A stretch of 64,000 nucleotides of DNA from NCBI GenBank assembly GCA_001574975.1, contig KQ965836.1:112815-176814 (forward strand), in the 5' to 3' direction. Below the pieces are notes generated by a model that was given only the letters and a program-made list of their open reading frames with translations, was not told where the DNA came from and searched no databases. Shown here in pieces: positions 24,101 to 36,011 of this stretch. The translations under genes and the position numbers were made by a program. The stretch's first letter is position 1; the number at the start of each line of letters is the position of its first letter. The DNA comes from Gonapodya prolifera JEL478 (taxonomy: Eukaryota > Monoblepharomycota > Monoblepharidomycetes > Monoblepharidales > Gonapodyaceae).

Positions 24101-26691
24101 CAACGAGACCACTGAAGATTTGCCGAATCGCGGCAGCAGTGTCCAACGGCTCCACTATGGAATTTTTACAAGCATGGAGCCGTCTCGCCTCTTCAACTGG
24201 TCCGGTCGCAGCCCTCATGGCAAACCCGTCCAACATCTCCTCCCTGGCTGTCCGAAGTGCATCATACCCATATCCATATCCCGTACCACCGCTCCCAAAC
24301 CCGCATATCAAAATCGGATATGTTTCGTCCGATTTTAATAATCACCCTCTGGCACATTTGATGCAGTCAGTATTTGGCCTCCACAGTCGTAACAAATTTC
24401 AAGTCTTTTGCTACTCGTTGACGCCATCGGACGATTCCCCGTACCGCAAGAAAATTGAGCGTGAAGCCTACAAGTTCGTTGATTTGTCATCCCTCGGCCC
24501 CAAGGACATTGTAGAGCGCATCCTGAACGATGGCATACATATTCTCGTGAATCTGAATGGGTACACAAAAGGAGGAAGAAACGAAATATTCGCCGCACGT
24601 CCGGCGCCACTCGCCATGACCTACATGGGATTCGCAGGAACCATGGGCGCGGGTTCGGTCGGTGACTACGAAGTAGAAGACGACGAAGTTGTCGCTGGGA
24701 ACTCGCATAAGCTGGACGACGGTGACGAATCGGATCCGGACGTGGCGTTTTTCGACGGCATAGCAGACCGATGGATGGATTACTTTGTTGCCGACGAGGT
24801 GGCGGCTCCTCGACGCGTTATATGTGATGAGCCTGACAATGTGGAAATGCTCACGATGTTGCAAACGGGAACTCTCCGACGAAATAAAATCTGGGCTAGA
24901 GATACGAACAAAGTCTTCACCGAATTCATGGTGTACATGCCCCAATCCTACTTTGTCAATGACCATCGACAGGGATTTAGAGAGGAGGACAGCTCAGAAA
25001 TCGACAGAATTGTTGCAGAGAACACCAGCGAGCAAGTCACCGGGCACATGGACAGTGGTCCTACCCCCGCCGGTTCAGACGATGAAAGCCATCTATCTGA
25101 GCAAGAGAAATTACGTTGGCGCAAGGAAGAGCTCAGACGGTTGCGCATGAGGGCAGAAGTTTTTCCAAAGGTTCCGGAAGATACCGTCATATTTGCCAAT
25201 TTCAATCAGCTGTACAAAGTAGGTGCTTCCACAATTCGAATTGCCACGTCGTATCACTAAATCAAATGTATTTCTCTTTCAGATTGATCCGATGATTTTC
25301 AGGACTTGGTGTAACATCCTTAGACGAGTTCCGAACTCCATCCTTTGGCTCCTACGGTTTCCTCCGGCGGGAGAGCATCACCTCAAGCAGAAAGCTCGGG
25401 AATATGCGGGAGAGGAAGTTGCACAGAGGGTCGTGTTTACAGGTAAGATGAAGTTCATTTTGGGGAAATGCGGTTGCTGATCTTGATTTCAGATGTCGCG
25501 TCTAAGCACGTTCATATTCATCGAGGCCGGATAGCAGATTTATTTCTGGACACACCAGAATGTAACGCACACACAACTGCCGCCGACATTCTGTGGAGTG
25601 GCACTCCGCTTGTCACGTTTCCAAAGTACGAGTTCAAAATGTGCTCTCGCGTAGCAGCAAGTATTGCCTACGGAACGGGACTCTGGCCAGACGCTGAGCT
25701 CCCTGGCATGATGGAGGAGCTCGTGGCGATCAGACGTGTGGAGGATTCCACCTGGCCTTCGATCTGGGCAGAGGCCTCTCGGTTTGCGGATGAAAAGAGC
25801 AAAATCGTGACAGGAACATCCGCTGTCAACGACAAGGACCACTGGGCCGAGATGGATGGACTAAGACAAATTCGAGGGGGAAAGAGTGGTCGATACGAAA
25901 GGTTGCGAAATCCAGCTCATGTTGGCCATCTGATGGTGTGTACGAGCTATCAAGAGTACGAAGACCGTGCCGTACAATTTGGCTCCGGTGTTCGCTGGGA
26001 ATGGAAGGCGATTGGAAGTTGGAAGAATCCTCGTCCAGATGGGACAGAACCGGAGATTAAGGAGGAAGCGTCAAGTGCCAGCAACTTAGGAGTAATCCCC
26101 AAGCAATCCAGTAGTAATGGAAAGGAGCTCGGGCGTGGTAAACTTACACTTTCGACCGAGGTGCTGAGAACTCCTGCAGCAGCGCACACTCACAATGTTG
26201 TCCACGCGCTGGGCCTGGGCTTTTCCACTTCATTTTTCACGCCCGCTGGCCCATCTACACACTCCAAAATCCTATCGCCGTTCTTCCCTTCAAACGCGAC
26301 ACCGACCCACATCTTTGCGCCACGTGGACCTCTTGTGCGGTTGCGGCGAAGGCTATTTTTGACTCGAGATGTTATGCCACTGTTCGACACGGGGAAGTGG
26401 GTGAGAGATCTGGAGAAGGGAATTCTGGAGTGCTGGGCCCGGTGGGAGCGTGGATGGGCGAAGCTTCAGGAGCGGAATAGACGCGAGATGGAGGAAGGGG
26501 GATTGAGTGCTCCTGTGCGAATGGATCAGGGTGCTGCAACAGAACGAAAACGGCGAAGGCGAGACAGCAACACGTCGGAACCGCTTTTCGTACGTGGGGG
26601 CTACGGCGTCAGCGGGTCTCAGGATCACATAATACGCCGCCCTATTTCCACTCGCTGCATCTGGATAGAGGAGGACTCTTTGAGTCCATGA
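21119..26691 (+). CDS. O-GlcNAc transferase (SPINDLY/OGT family)
   Basis: A glycosyltransferase that adds GlcNAc (or fucose, in SPY relatives) to Ser/Thr of nuclear and cytosolic proteins. Five exons join in frame: 21119-22310, 22431-24030, 24087-25218, 25283-25442 and 25493-26691, giving roughly 1,750 residues, much longer than animal OGT. A ~400-residue Pro/Gln/Ala-rich N-terminus precedes TPR units such as NFAEAYSNLGTTFRAMAQ, THVHLYTNLGSALKDRGQ and DFYIALANLANVFKDLGR. The catalytic half has IGYVSSDFNNHPLAHLMQ, DGIHILVNLNGYTKGGRNE, the UDP-binding Lys in NFNQLYKIDP, WLLRFP, DTPECNAHTTAADILWSGTP and SRVAAS. Two acidic insertions interrupt the catalytic half (about 24660-24760 and 24960-25140). 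The family is clear; GlcNAc rather than fucose donor use is inferred from overall OGT-like motifs. Confidence 0.93.
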
Positions 26692-26899
26692 TTGATTGAT
26701 ACTGTAACAAATACTTTCCTGGTGTCGTTGCGTTTGTTACTGCAACCACCTGTAATGAATGAAATCTAGATGAAATTTTGATGTCAATTGGTTTTTCGCG
26801 TCTCGTCTCAATCTTCTTGCCGCAAACCTTTCATTGCACAATTGTGTTCTGGGGACTGCCTGTTCCGTTTGCTCACGAATTCACCTCACACTCCGGACG

Positions 26900-29677
26900 A
26901 TGGCGACTCCTCCAGCCGAAGGGACAGTCCCCCCAAACCCCCCTCCTTCATTCAATTTTGGCCAGAGAATCCGGGAGGGTATCGCCTCTATTCCGCGATC
27001 AATCGCATCGAAACCACTCAGAGCTCTCTTCCTTGGCGTTTTCGTCTACGTGAATGTACAATCATATCGGAGACAAAAGGAATTCCTCACCGTTTCTGAT
27101 TCGACGGTGCTACGATGGAGGTTGGATGTGGGTGCGATGATGTTGAATCTTGAACGACGAATGAGTTGAAGATGCCACCTTTTCGGTCCGATTGGATGTA
27201 GAAAACGTCCATAACAGAGGCACCACCCGAAGCAGGGTTCTCTCTCGCCAGTTTGCTTTCCCCCGGAAGCTCTGGCAACCCCCTCGCAAGTCTGACTCAG
27301 CGTGGCCTGACCTTGTACGACTTCGTGAAGACTTTAAAGGAGGCAGAGAATGACGAGCGCATCACGGGACTTGTGCTAGATCTTGCTGGGTCGGGTCCTA
27401 TGGCCGTGCAGGAGAGGTTGGGGTTCGCACAGGTCCAGGAAATAAAGAGGGCTCTCGAAAGCTTTCGGGCGATAAAGGAGCAACAGTTCAAGGATACTCC
27501 CGATAAATGGCAGAAAATGATCGCTTTCACTGATTCATTTGGTGGGTAGCATGAAGTTTCGCCACGATATTGCAACCTTAAGAAACTCCCCCTCCCGCCA
27601 CCGCCCACCATACCTTGGAACCCCAATACAGATTCACAGGTGGCCTATTATCTTGCATCCTCATTTGATTCCATATTCTTGGAACCTGTTGGCATTTTAC
27701 CACTTGTTGGGGTCAGCGTGAGTGTTTTGAGTCATCCATCCAAAGTCACCAACATCGTTGATTTAGCTCGTGTCGTCAGACTGTTCAACCGTTCTTCAAA
27801 AATTTGCTCGACCGTCTGGATCTACACCCTCGCGTATTCACCAAGGAGCAATACAAAGGGGTATATTCATTTCTCCAAGGCACTGGCTTTTCAGACCCCA
27901 TCCGGGAAAACACAACGTCTTTCGTGACTTCTCTCAATGATCAACTAATGGAGGGAATCGCCCGTGGGCGTTGGAGGTGGTTACGAAATTCGGACGAGAC
28001 TCTCACACGGATCGAACGTGGAGAGTTTGTCGGCGAGACCGGGGAGCCCGAGGAAAGAGCCAATTCATCATCGGGAGTCGAAGCTTCGGGTTCCTTTGAC
28101 GAAGCATCAGAGCTGGAGCGAAAGTCTACCGCTAAAGTCATGCAACGAATTCTCGACCTCGGAGGAATTTCTGCACGCGAGGCTCTGTCTTTGGGCCTCG
28201 TCGATACACTATACTACCGCCGCTTTATGGTAGAGTACTTTTTGAAGGAGAAAACTACCCAGGGAATGTTTGGGCAGATCAAAGAAAAGGAGAACAAAAG
28301 TATGTCTATTCCACGGTACGTTCATTCCATTTCGACCTCTATCGAATGTGGTTTCCTTGACACAAGCTCTTCCGATAGTTATAAAGCAGCCCGGGCGTTT
28401 GAGAAGAGAAGCGGGGTGGCGCGCTATGCCACAACAGCGGGATATCCGTTGCCGACGGAAACGACTCCATCTATAAACCTCTCCGTGTGGAAGCAAGGAG
28501 AGAAGCCGAAGCCCGCCAACAAAGTAACCGTTGGCATGGTATACATAACCGGGGTGATCAGGAAAGGAGATGGACATGACGGATCCTCGAATCTCGTGAG
28601 AGCCCTCGTCGATGCCGGACGAGATGATGATGTCGAAGCGGTGGTTGTCAGGATAGGTAAGGTGATTCTCTCATACTTTTGCTATGGGATGATGCCTTGA
28701 TAACTTTCACATTCCAGACTCTGGAGGTGGTGACGCAGGTGCATCGGACACAATTTGGGAAGCTGTTAAGGCGACAGCGGAAACGACGGGAAAACCGTTT
28801 GTAGCCAGCTTCGGTAATGCTTGCGCTTCTGGAGGTTTGTATGCTTGCTCCAGCGTTGTTTTCAGATCCACTGTGAAGCATTTTTTTTTTTCTAGGTTAC
28901 TACATAGCATCAGCGTGCAGTCGTATTTTCGCGAACCCGGGTAGTGTCACCGGCAGCATAGGTGTTGCCGCAATGAAACCATATGTCTCGGAGGCATTCC
29001 TCGATCGTTTGGGTATCACAATCGACAGCATTTTCACATCAGAAGGTGCGAAGAACGGATCCATCTTCCACGACATCGAGGGGAAATCTCTCGATCGAAT
29101 GTTACGGAGGATGGAAGAGTCCTACACTGTGTTCAAAAAGCGTGTCGCTGAGGGTCGTGGTTGGAGTTTGGAGAAGGTTGGATCCCTTGCTGGTGGTCGT
29201 GTCTACACAGGGTTGCAAGCTTATAAATTGGGTCTGGTTGATGAACTTGGCGGGACCCACGAGGCAGTGCGATACGCGGCAACTCGTGCGATGGAAGCTC
29301 GTATGAATCTTTTGCCGGAAGACGTGAAGTCTGCGGTGGAGAAAGTTGGCAAGGTTGGGCCACCAGAAGAAGTTGACCTGAAGATATTCCCTGCACCCAA
29401 ATCAGTCTTCGCAAAAGGTGGGGATCCTGATGTATGTTTGACAATCAGTCACTCACACGTTACTTGTCATCCAGCCGGTAACTTTGAAGATATTGACAAC
29501 TCGCGTTGGCTCCGAATTGCCACAGACGTGGTAGGCAGCGCGTTCTTGCAAGTTGCGCGGACGTTGTGGTACAACAGAGGGTTGCACTTGGAATGGGAAC
29601 GGAGCATGACAGATTCAGCCAGCCGTTACAATATTCGTTACGAGGATGCAACTCTCACTTCGGGTGTTCGGATTTGA
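26900..29677 (+). CDS. SppA-type S49 signal peptide peptidase
   Basis: A membrane-anchored serine protease of family S49 with two tandem SppA domains, like bacterial and plastid SppA. From the ATG at 26900 a Pro-rich N-terminus leads to one hydrophobic segment (ALFLGVFVYVNV). The N-terminal domain has YDFVKTLKEAENDERI, AYYLASSFDSIFLEP and FTKEQYKGVYSFL; the Lys of QYK sits where the catalytic Lys of E. coli SppA (TYKSAVEPF) lies. The C-terminal domain has IDSGGGDAGASD and, across an intron, GNACASGGYYIASAC, in which the Ser before GG is the nucleophile. Then come NPGSVTGSIG and AYKLGLVDELGG. Both dyad residues are kept, so it should be active. A mitochondrial or other organelle location is possible; the N-terminus gives no firm answer. 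Confidence 0.9.
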
Positions 29678-30258
29678 TTTTTCCTCTTTCGACCTAGATT
29701 GACCACATGCATATAATATTTTACGGTAGACCGGGTGTACATACAATTGCATGGCCCACTCCACAGTTGTCCCACCGAGGTACAACAAGGATTCTAGCTG
29801 GTGGGGATCGCATGTCCCATCAGAGACGATCGACCCCACAGCCTGTAGAAGAACGAAGAAGCGGCACTCCACCAAGGACGTGGGTTTCAGTAACCTTCCT
29901 TTTTGAACCCATCCATTGTGAAACGATGTAACGATTGGCGAACCCAATCACTGAACCCACAGTTTTACCCAATCTTCACTTCGCATTGGGACAACTATGG
30001 CTCCATTCACCAACTCATCGCCCATCCAACTACCACAAACTCAACGATACGGGCTGACGCGAAGGGAATGGTACAAGTCCGTATAGTACGCCACCCCATG
30101 CTATCCTCGAAATCCTGACATCCTCCCTTCTTATAATGCATTTTTACACCTCAATCTTCACAGGAACATTGTGAGTGGAATGTTGGAATAGGCGATCGGA
30201 CAATTGGCTTGATACTCAAGCTTCCCCTGTATGCACCGATATTTTACATTTGCCTGGA
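29678..30258. other. Intergenic region
   Basis: No supported gene; short open frames only. It contains the downstream region of the peptidase gene and the promoter of the next gene. Confidence 0.4.
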
Positions 30259-31067
30259 ATGATGGTTACAGGCGAACAGGATAATGTATTCGAGGTACGA
30301 AAGCGCTATGATTTTCGCTGATGGGTTCAAATAAGTGCTCAATGATTGGGCAACCAAAGATTCTACGCGCTCCTTTATCTTGGAATGGCAGGTCTTTCGC
30401 TCACGGCGATAATCTTGGTGAGTAAAAGCAAACTTGATGCGAGGCGCTATGATGAGTAACATTCGGAGCGTGCAGTCATTCCTGCATCCATGTCCGACAT
30501 GGTACTTCATTGCGATAGACGTCCTACTCAACGTGATAATCGTAGTTGAGGTAGTTCTTCGCTATACAGCCCTCGGGAAGCTTTTTTGGAAATCGTGGTG
30601 GAACGTTTTTGAGTGAGTGGATGTTGTCATTGATGGTTCCTTCATTGTCAAATGAACCACGCCACTTCAAGTCTTGCCGTCTCTCTCCTTTGCGTCGCTA
30701 CGCTTGTCCTCCTGTGCATTCACTTCAGAACATGTGATGCTACAACCTTCCGAGAAAATGTTGCAGATCTCGCACTTATCATTGTGCGAAACGGGGTCCA
30801 GCTGGTTCGAATGCTGTTCATGCTGCGAAAAAACAAACGAGGGTTATTTAACCGACCAGCACCAGTCCAATTTTCGATCCAAAGTGATGAGAGTGCGTTG
30901 CTGGCCGACGACTGGGACACCACGCAGGACGTGTAAGTAATCGAATACCTGAAGTTGTATTGAATTCTATCTTCCTAACCATTCACAACAGGGTGCCATC
31001 AAATGTCCCCGCCAATTTAAATTTTGATTCTAATACCCTATGGGATGAGGAAGATGATTTTGTCTGA
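30259..31067 (+). CDS. Small four-helix membrane protein, voltage-sensor-like
   Basis: Exons joined by eye give four hydrophobic helices in a row: FYALLYLGMAGLSLTAIIL, WYFIAIDVLLNVIIVVEVVL, WWNVFEVLAVSLLCVATLVL and ALIIVRNGVQLVRMLFMLRK. Helix 2 ends in a Glu-rich VVEVVLR and helix 3 starts WWNVFE. Helix 4 carries Arg/Lys spaced along one face. This is the S1-S4 pattern of ion-channel voltage sensors. No pore loop or S5-S6 follows: after a polar segment a short last exon (about 30992-31067) gives an acidic tail ending EEDDFV. It could be a stand-alone voltage-sensor protein (as in proton channels) or a channel-derived regulatory protein. The Hv1-type RxxRxxR is not exact. The start (ATG near 30259) and the first intron are uncertain. 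Confidence 0.55.
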
Positions 31068-31304
31068 TATCGAATAACATGATTTTGATTGGTTACATGG
31101 AACAACGGTGCACTTTTGTATTTTACTTTACGTGTCAAAGGGTATCATGGCAAAAGAAAACATCCCAAATTCACGTTATGCCATTTGCAAATGAGTCATC
31201 AACATCTGTAGACCAGTGTTGTTAAGTGCACCCGTCAGTGGCCAGACATCGCGGTTCCCTTACCTATGATGACTTCTTCTGAAAATCGAGCCAACCTTAT
31301 CCTA

Positions 31305-33020
31305 TTATAAAAACGACGTCAAATTCTCGCTGTTTAGTGTGAATGAACTTGTTTTAACTTCCACCCACCCGTTTGTGCGTCGGAGGCTGTCATACCCGCT
31401 TCCATCGGAAACCCTCCCATTCCCTTCCAAAACTGGAAACCTGCCCCCATTCAAAATCGGCACCGCATTGTCGTGAAATGTCTCCGTTGATCGGTGTGAT
31501 GCATTTTCTGATGGTGGCTTCGTTCCAGGACTGGCATGGTGAGAAAGACTCCTGGTACTGGGGACGATTGATAGAGGTTCTGGATTTCGGTGGCGTGGTG
31601 GTTCCGGAGGAGAGTTTGACGATGCTGCCACAGAACCAGATGTCTGACTATTCGTGTCGGTGTCCGCACCACTCGATGTCCGCCAAGTGAACCGCAACTT
31701 CAGGTCCGACACGGCTGTCACGGAGGGTATGAGACCCGTGCTTCGGAGGACTCGAGATGAATGCGATTGGGTTGAATCGGAGATTTCAGATCCAGGCGTA
31801 TATACTGAGAAGGGAAGTTGTGGGTTGGTCACATCTGCAGGGTTATACTGCGTGTGGAGTGAAGACGGCAGGGGAAGAGAGGACGGTGGGTTCGAGGGAT
31901 TCGGTGGTAGCGATGTAGAGCGATTGGAGAAATGCGATGGGATTGTGGTTTGGCGCCCCTATGTGTCGTGATAGTGCGGCCGCAGGTGAGCGATTGTTGA
32001 TCCCTCATCCCACTGATGGCACCTCCAGCTTACCGGGACAGGTGGGGATGCAGGGCGCTCTGAGTCCATAAAAGAGAAGAGATGAGATGTATCACGAAAC
32101 ATCTTCCGGAACGGTCGCCTACGCTACCTCGAAACCGTTTGGCACCCGGACGTCCCTTATGTGGTGACGTTCGCCGCTTCCCGTTACCTGGACGGAGAGA
32201 GACAGCATTGAAACGGTCTTGTATAGTAGAAAGGTAATCAACACTCACGTCGCTTTCCCGTCTCGGTGCTACCCTCTGATCCAGAGTCCGACGACCATTC
32301 CGCGTAAGGTGAGGCTGGTCGACCTACATCGCTTGTGAACCGCGACGCAGCATCCCTATCCAGGAGGTTAGCATAAAATTAGTCAGGTCGATTGGTGGGG
32401 CAAGGGGAAACCTCCATCTTCCTCACCGAGCAGCTTGACGTGTACCTCGAGGTCCAAGACCCAAGCATTTTTCGAGGTGCTGAGCAAACTTTTGTGCCCC
32501 GTGTTGCCGACCACATTCTGGACAAACGATAGGCTCAAGTGTGTCTACTCGTTGGTGGAAGGATCGGTTGTGGCCTGATAAACGCCAACGATAAGATAAG
32601 CAAGGCTGGCAACACCCGGAAGCGCTCAGAGCGTCGATTTGATCACAAATATGACTCACTGATATCTCGGCAGCTTTTAGTGTATGAAATGGATAAACAA
32701 ACGTCAATGAAAGTTGGGGAGCAACACTTCAAGGTGACGCCGAACACATCCGTAATCACATCCAAATGTGTATTTTCTCAAAGAAGAACGATTCAGTGTC
32801 CACATTTGTAGTTTCTCCCGGTATCCCAGTTGGTGGTGATTCTTCCTTTCTGTTGGATCATCTTGGGAGCCACTCACTTCTTACCGCACACCTGGCAAGG
32901 ACGAGAAGCCAATCGCGCATCTCGAGTCACCGATAGTGCTAATTCGAAGATACATTCCTCCAGGAGGTCATCGAACAGCTCCGAATCCTTAAACGCGAAG
33001 GGATTTCGTGGAAGAATCAT
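31305..33020 (-). CDS. SGF11: SAGA-associated factor 11 (SGF11)
   Basis: A subunit of the SAGA deubiquitinase module, which removes ubiquitin from histone H2B together with Ubp8, Sgf73 and Sus1. The ATG at 33020 starts MILPRNPFAFKDSELFDD and then LLEECIFELALSVTRDAR, matching the long N-terminal helix of Sgf11 that packs in the module. A later exon (about 32430-32560) has VCPECGRQHGAQKFAQHLEKC followed by LGLG, the Sgf11 zinc finger C-x2-C-x11-H-x3-C that touches Ubp8 and the nucleosome. Downstream exons are basic (KRRTSPHKGRPGAKRF) and then Ser/Thr-rich, ending at 31305. The protein is longer than yeast Sgf11. The C-terminal exons are assigned by frame and position only and could belong elsewhere. 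Confidence 0.75.
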
Positions 33021-33273
33021 TGCACGGTTGGTATGAAGAAACCGTTGGCCATGGCATAAATCTTTAGACTGAATGCGTAGAGATAAGGCCGGTGAACATC
33101 ATGCTTACCAGAGACGCGGTCGTCTCCGTCATCTTCGCTTCCGGCCCCCCTTCAAGTTTTCACCCCGCCAACCTCGTAGCGTCTGCGCCACCATCAACTT
33201 CTTCAGTTCTGATTGACATTTCACTTCACATTTTAGCAAAGAGGAAGTTACTTTGGCTACATTATGCCATTAC

Positions 33274-34709
33274 ACTAGTGGCGAAAGTTTTGGACCACAC
33301 TCTCGAGCACTCCAACAGGATTCTGCAGCACTTCCATTAGCTTTCGTTCAAACGATTCCATGACGCCGCCTTCCGTTTCGTTGAGCAATCGATCACTGCA
33401 AAAAATTTCAGTCTCAGAAACCTCTAAGCTGCGCGCGTGGTTTCACAATATGAGCGCTCACATGGCTTCATTCGCCTTGGGCTGAATCATGGGGAGAAGC
33501 AAATTACGGAGCTCACCAGATCCGGCCTATCAGAGTGTCTTTTAGTCATTGAAAATAGTAACTCCTTCGATTGGAGAGACGCTTCTCTCGAATCCCTGCA
33601 GCGCACAAACAAACCTGCACCAAAGAACCCACGATATCTCCTCCTGCCTGAATCTGATTGACCAGATTCTCCGCCTTCCCTGCCAAATTCTGAACGAAAT
33701 CCCCAAGTCCCCGTTGACCGTCGGCATCAGCAGGTACATCGCGGCGACCCCCCAACCCGAGAACCTTCTGGACTGCCATTGCAACACGTTGCAACAGACG
33801 TCATTAAAACAGGCGGGAGGCCTTGGAAGTGTCGATGCAAACTCACTCGCAAGATCCACAACCTGGGGTATAATGTTCTGCAGTCCTGGTTTGGAGCCCT
33901 GCAGGATATCGCGTACTTCGGGCCGAATCATCTCCACAATGGTGGGCACTTTTGATTTCATATCACCCTCGGCGAACAACTTCTGCGCGCCGTGGTATGC
34001 GTCCAAAGCTCCAACTTTCTTCGAAGTGCAAAGGATGAGTGAGACACGCCCGCAACCCCGCAAGAATGGTCAAAGCTCGTGCGAAACCCACCCCATCCGA
34101 GGGATCAAAGTCGGCAACCGCTTTCGTTCTGTTCACAACGACGTTGGTAAGCGCGTTGCCGACGTGTTGCATCACCGAGTCGAGTTGGGGTTTCAGATCG
34201 GCAGTAATCTTGGAATTGCAATTGTCAACGGCGTCCAACAAAGTGCGGAGCAGCGCTAACGCACCGACGCAACCAAGGGCTCGACTTTTCCTTGCAGAAG
34301 AGGAGCGAACCTGGACAATATTGGCTGAAAGGTTGCAACCAATCTTGGCATCACAATGTCCCATCTACCCACTGTGGGGGCACCTGGGTCTTCAACACCT
34401 CCTCCGCCGTCCGCGGGATCTCCCGCTGGCTCGATTCTTTGAATTCGTCCACCTAACCTCGTCTCGACGTCAGAAAACGCCAACGGGAGAGATAGGCCGA
34501 GCCGACAGTGCCAACGGGCACTCACTCACCTTCTTATCCGCCTCCGCCTGCACCGCTGGGCGCAGCTTGGATTCGATCAATCCTCCTGCGACATTGGTCG
34601 CGGCTGCTGCAAGGGTCGTGAGGATATTGCTGCCCGATCCACCTTGTTGACCCTGCTGTTGTTGCAGCGCTTGGACGCCAAGTTTGCCGACCTCGTTAAA
34701 GAAATCCAT
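33274..34709 (-). CDS. Unknown helical protein
   Basis: Not recognised. Several exons assemble on the minus strand. The ATG at 34709 begins MDFFNEVGKLGVQALQQQ, with a Gln/Gly run, and the exon ends at 34530. Then come VDEFKESSQREIPRTAEEVL, PILSRFAPLLQGKVEPLV (after a clear tttcag acceptor), ITADLKPQLDSVMQHVGNA, DAYHGAQKLFAEGDMKSKV and LGDFVQNLAGKAENLVNQI. The last exon ends at the TAG at 33274-33276. Most segments are amphipathic helices with no Cys and no membrane segment, which suggests a soluble or membrane-surface protein. It lies between SGF11 and eL28 on the same strand, with no overlap. Confidence 0.5.
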
Positions 34710-34923
34710 CGAGAGAGTGAGGGTACGGTGTCGTGGGTTGTAATGGATCGTGTAGTGCTCTGAGAAGGGTTGGAATTTTGCGTCAGCTCACCAGTGACAA
34801 CTGGGTGGTCCCTGCCAAGCAAACTCACTCCAATCTCAACTCTTACATACAGAGATGCAAAAAGTAATGAGTGCACAATTGTATTCCACCACACAATCAC
34901 CGAACATTATCGCCAGACACTAT

Positions 34924-36011
34924 TTACTTCTTCGCCAACTTCTTCGCCGCTCGCGCACCCTTCTTCTCTTTGTGGACACGGGGGGCTTTGTGGGAGCGGA
35001 GGAGGGCGGTAACACGGGCGAGGGCGGGCTTTTTAAAGGAGGACAGGAACATGCGTCAGTCACTGTTCACAAGACACAAGAAAAGCGAAAGCGAAAAGCG
35101 CCAACTGTCCGATCCACCAGGAACGCAACGCCTGGTGAATGGAGTGAAATGTAGCCCGAATCTTTGATTGCGGATCCTCGAAGTCCCATTTGGTCGAGGT
35201 CCACTGCCCAGAACCAGGCGAAGCTTTTGCACTAGAATCAACGCCCAGAACCACATGGAAAGTGGCAGAGCTCTAGCATATTCGTGCGTGAAAATCAACT
35301 TCTGTCGCTGGTACGCAGCATCTGCGCAACATGACAGAAGGCTCGATATCCAGGTCGACCCAAGCGTCCCTCCGCGCTGTATCGTTCGCGCTTCGCGGGG
35401 GATCGCCTCCGACTGACGGCCTCCGTCAGCGCCTTGCGGAGCTCGGGTCTCGGGTCTCGCATCGCTCAACGTGTCCCCGCTGCACTCGAACAGCTCGGTG
35501 TTCGTGCTCCGCACTCCAGACCTCGCTTCCGGTCTCACCTTGGTCAGGTCGGCGCGGTAACTCTGGGCAATCTTCTTGAGGGCAGCCGAGTTTCCACGCG
35601 CTCCCTTGGACAGGGTGATGGAGTTGGGGGTGGAGGCGGGTTTGGCGTCAACACCGCGGGTCTTCTTGACGGTGACCACGACGGCGTTCTTTTTGTCCGC
35701 TACAGGCGCAACATCGATGGTCTGCAGCGTCCCAAGAAGTCCCAATTGTCAGATGAAGGTGGGTAAAACCGGAAGTCAAGAAGGAAGGGGGACGAGGAAT
35801 GGCGAGAAGCCCCACTGTTAGAAATGAATAATCTTGCCGAGATACATCAAGTCGACGTGTCCTCACGCACCTTGGGGTTCGCAAGACCGGAGGCGGAGAA
35901 GGAGTGGGTGTTTGTCAAGTTGCCGGGCTCCCTCGACAGCACGATCCCGTTCCGCTTGACAAGGAAGGAGTTGTTTTTCCTGATGATGAGCCAGACGAGG
36001 TCGGCGGACAT
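34924..36011 (-). CDS. RPL28: Large-subunit ribosomal protein eL28
   Basis: A structural protein of the 60S ribosomal subunit, present in most eukaryotes but absent from S. cerevisiae. Three exons join cleanly with phase 0. 36011-35871 (MSADLVWLIIRKNNSFLVKR ... GLANPK) matches the start of human RPL28. 35721-35539 begins TIDVAPVADKKNAVVV and ends YRADLTK. 35028-34924 begins PALARVTALLRSHKAPRV and has a lysine-rich end, stop at 34924-34926. The joined YRADLTK/PALARVTALLRS matches the RPDLRxAAIRRASAILRS region of the family. The protein is about 143 residues, normal size. The 510-base second intron contains a copy of the GC-rich dispersed repeat. Confidence 0.93.
35390..35520 (-). repeat. GC-rich dispersed repeat in the eL28 intron
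   Basis: Read on the minus strand it has gcgctgacggagg, tcggaggcgatc and cgcgaagcgcg in the same order as 5490-5575 and 17943-18025. It lies within the intron between eL28 exons 2 and 3. Confidence 0.55.
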
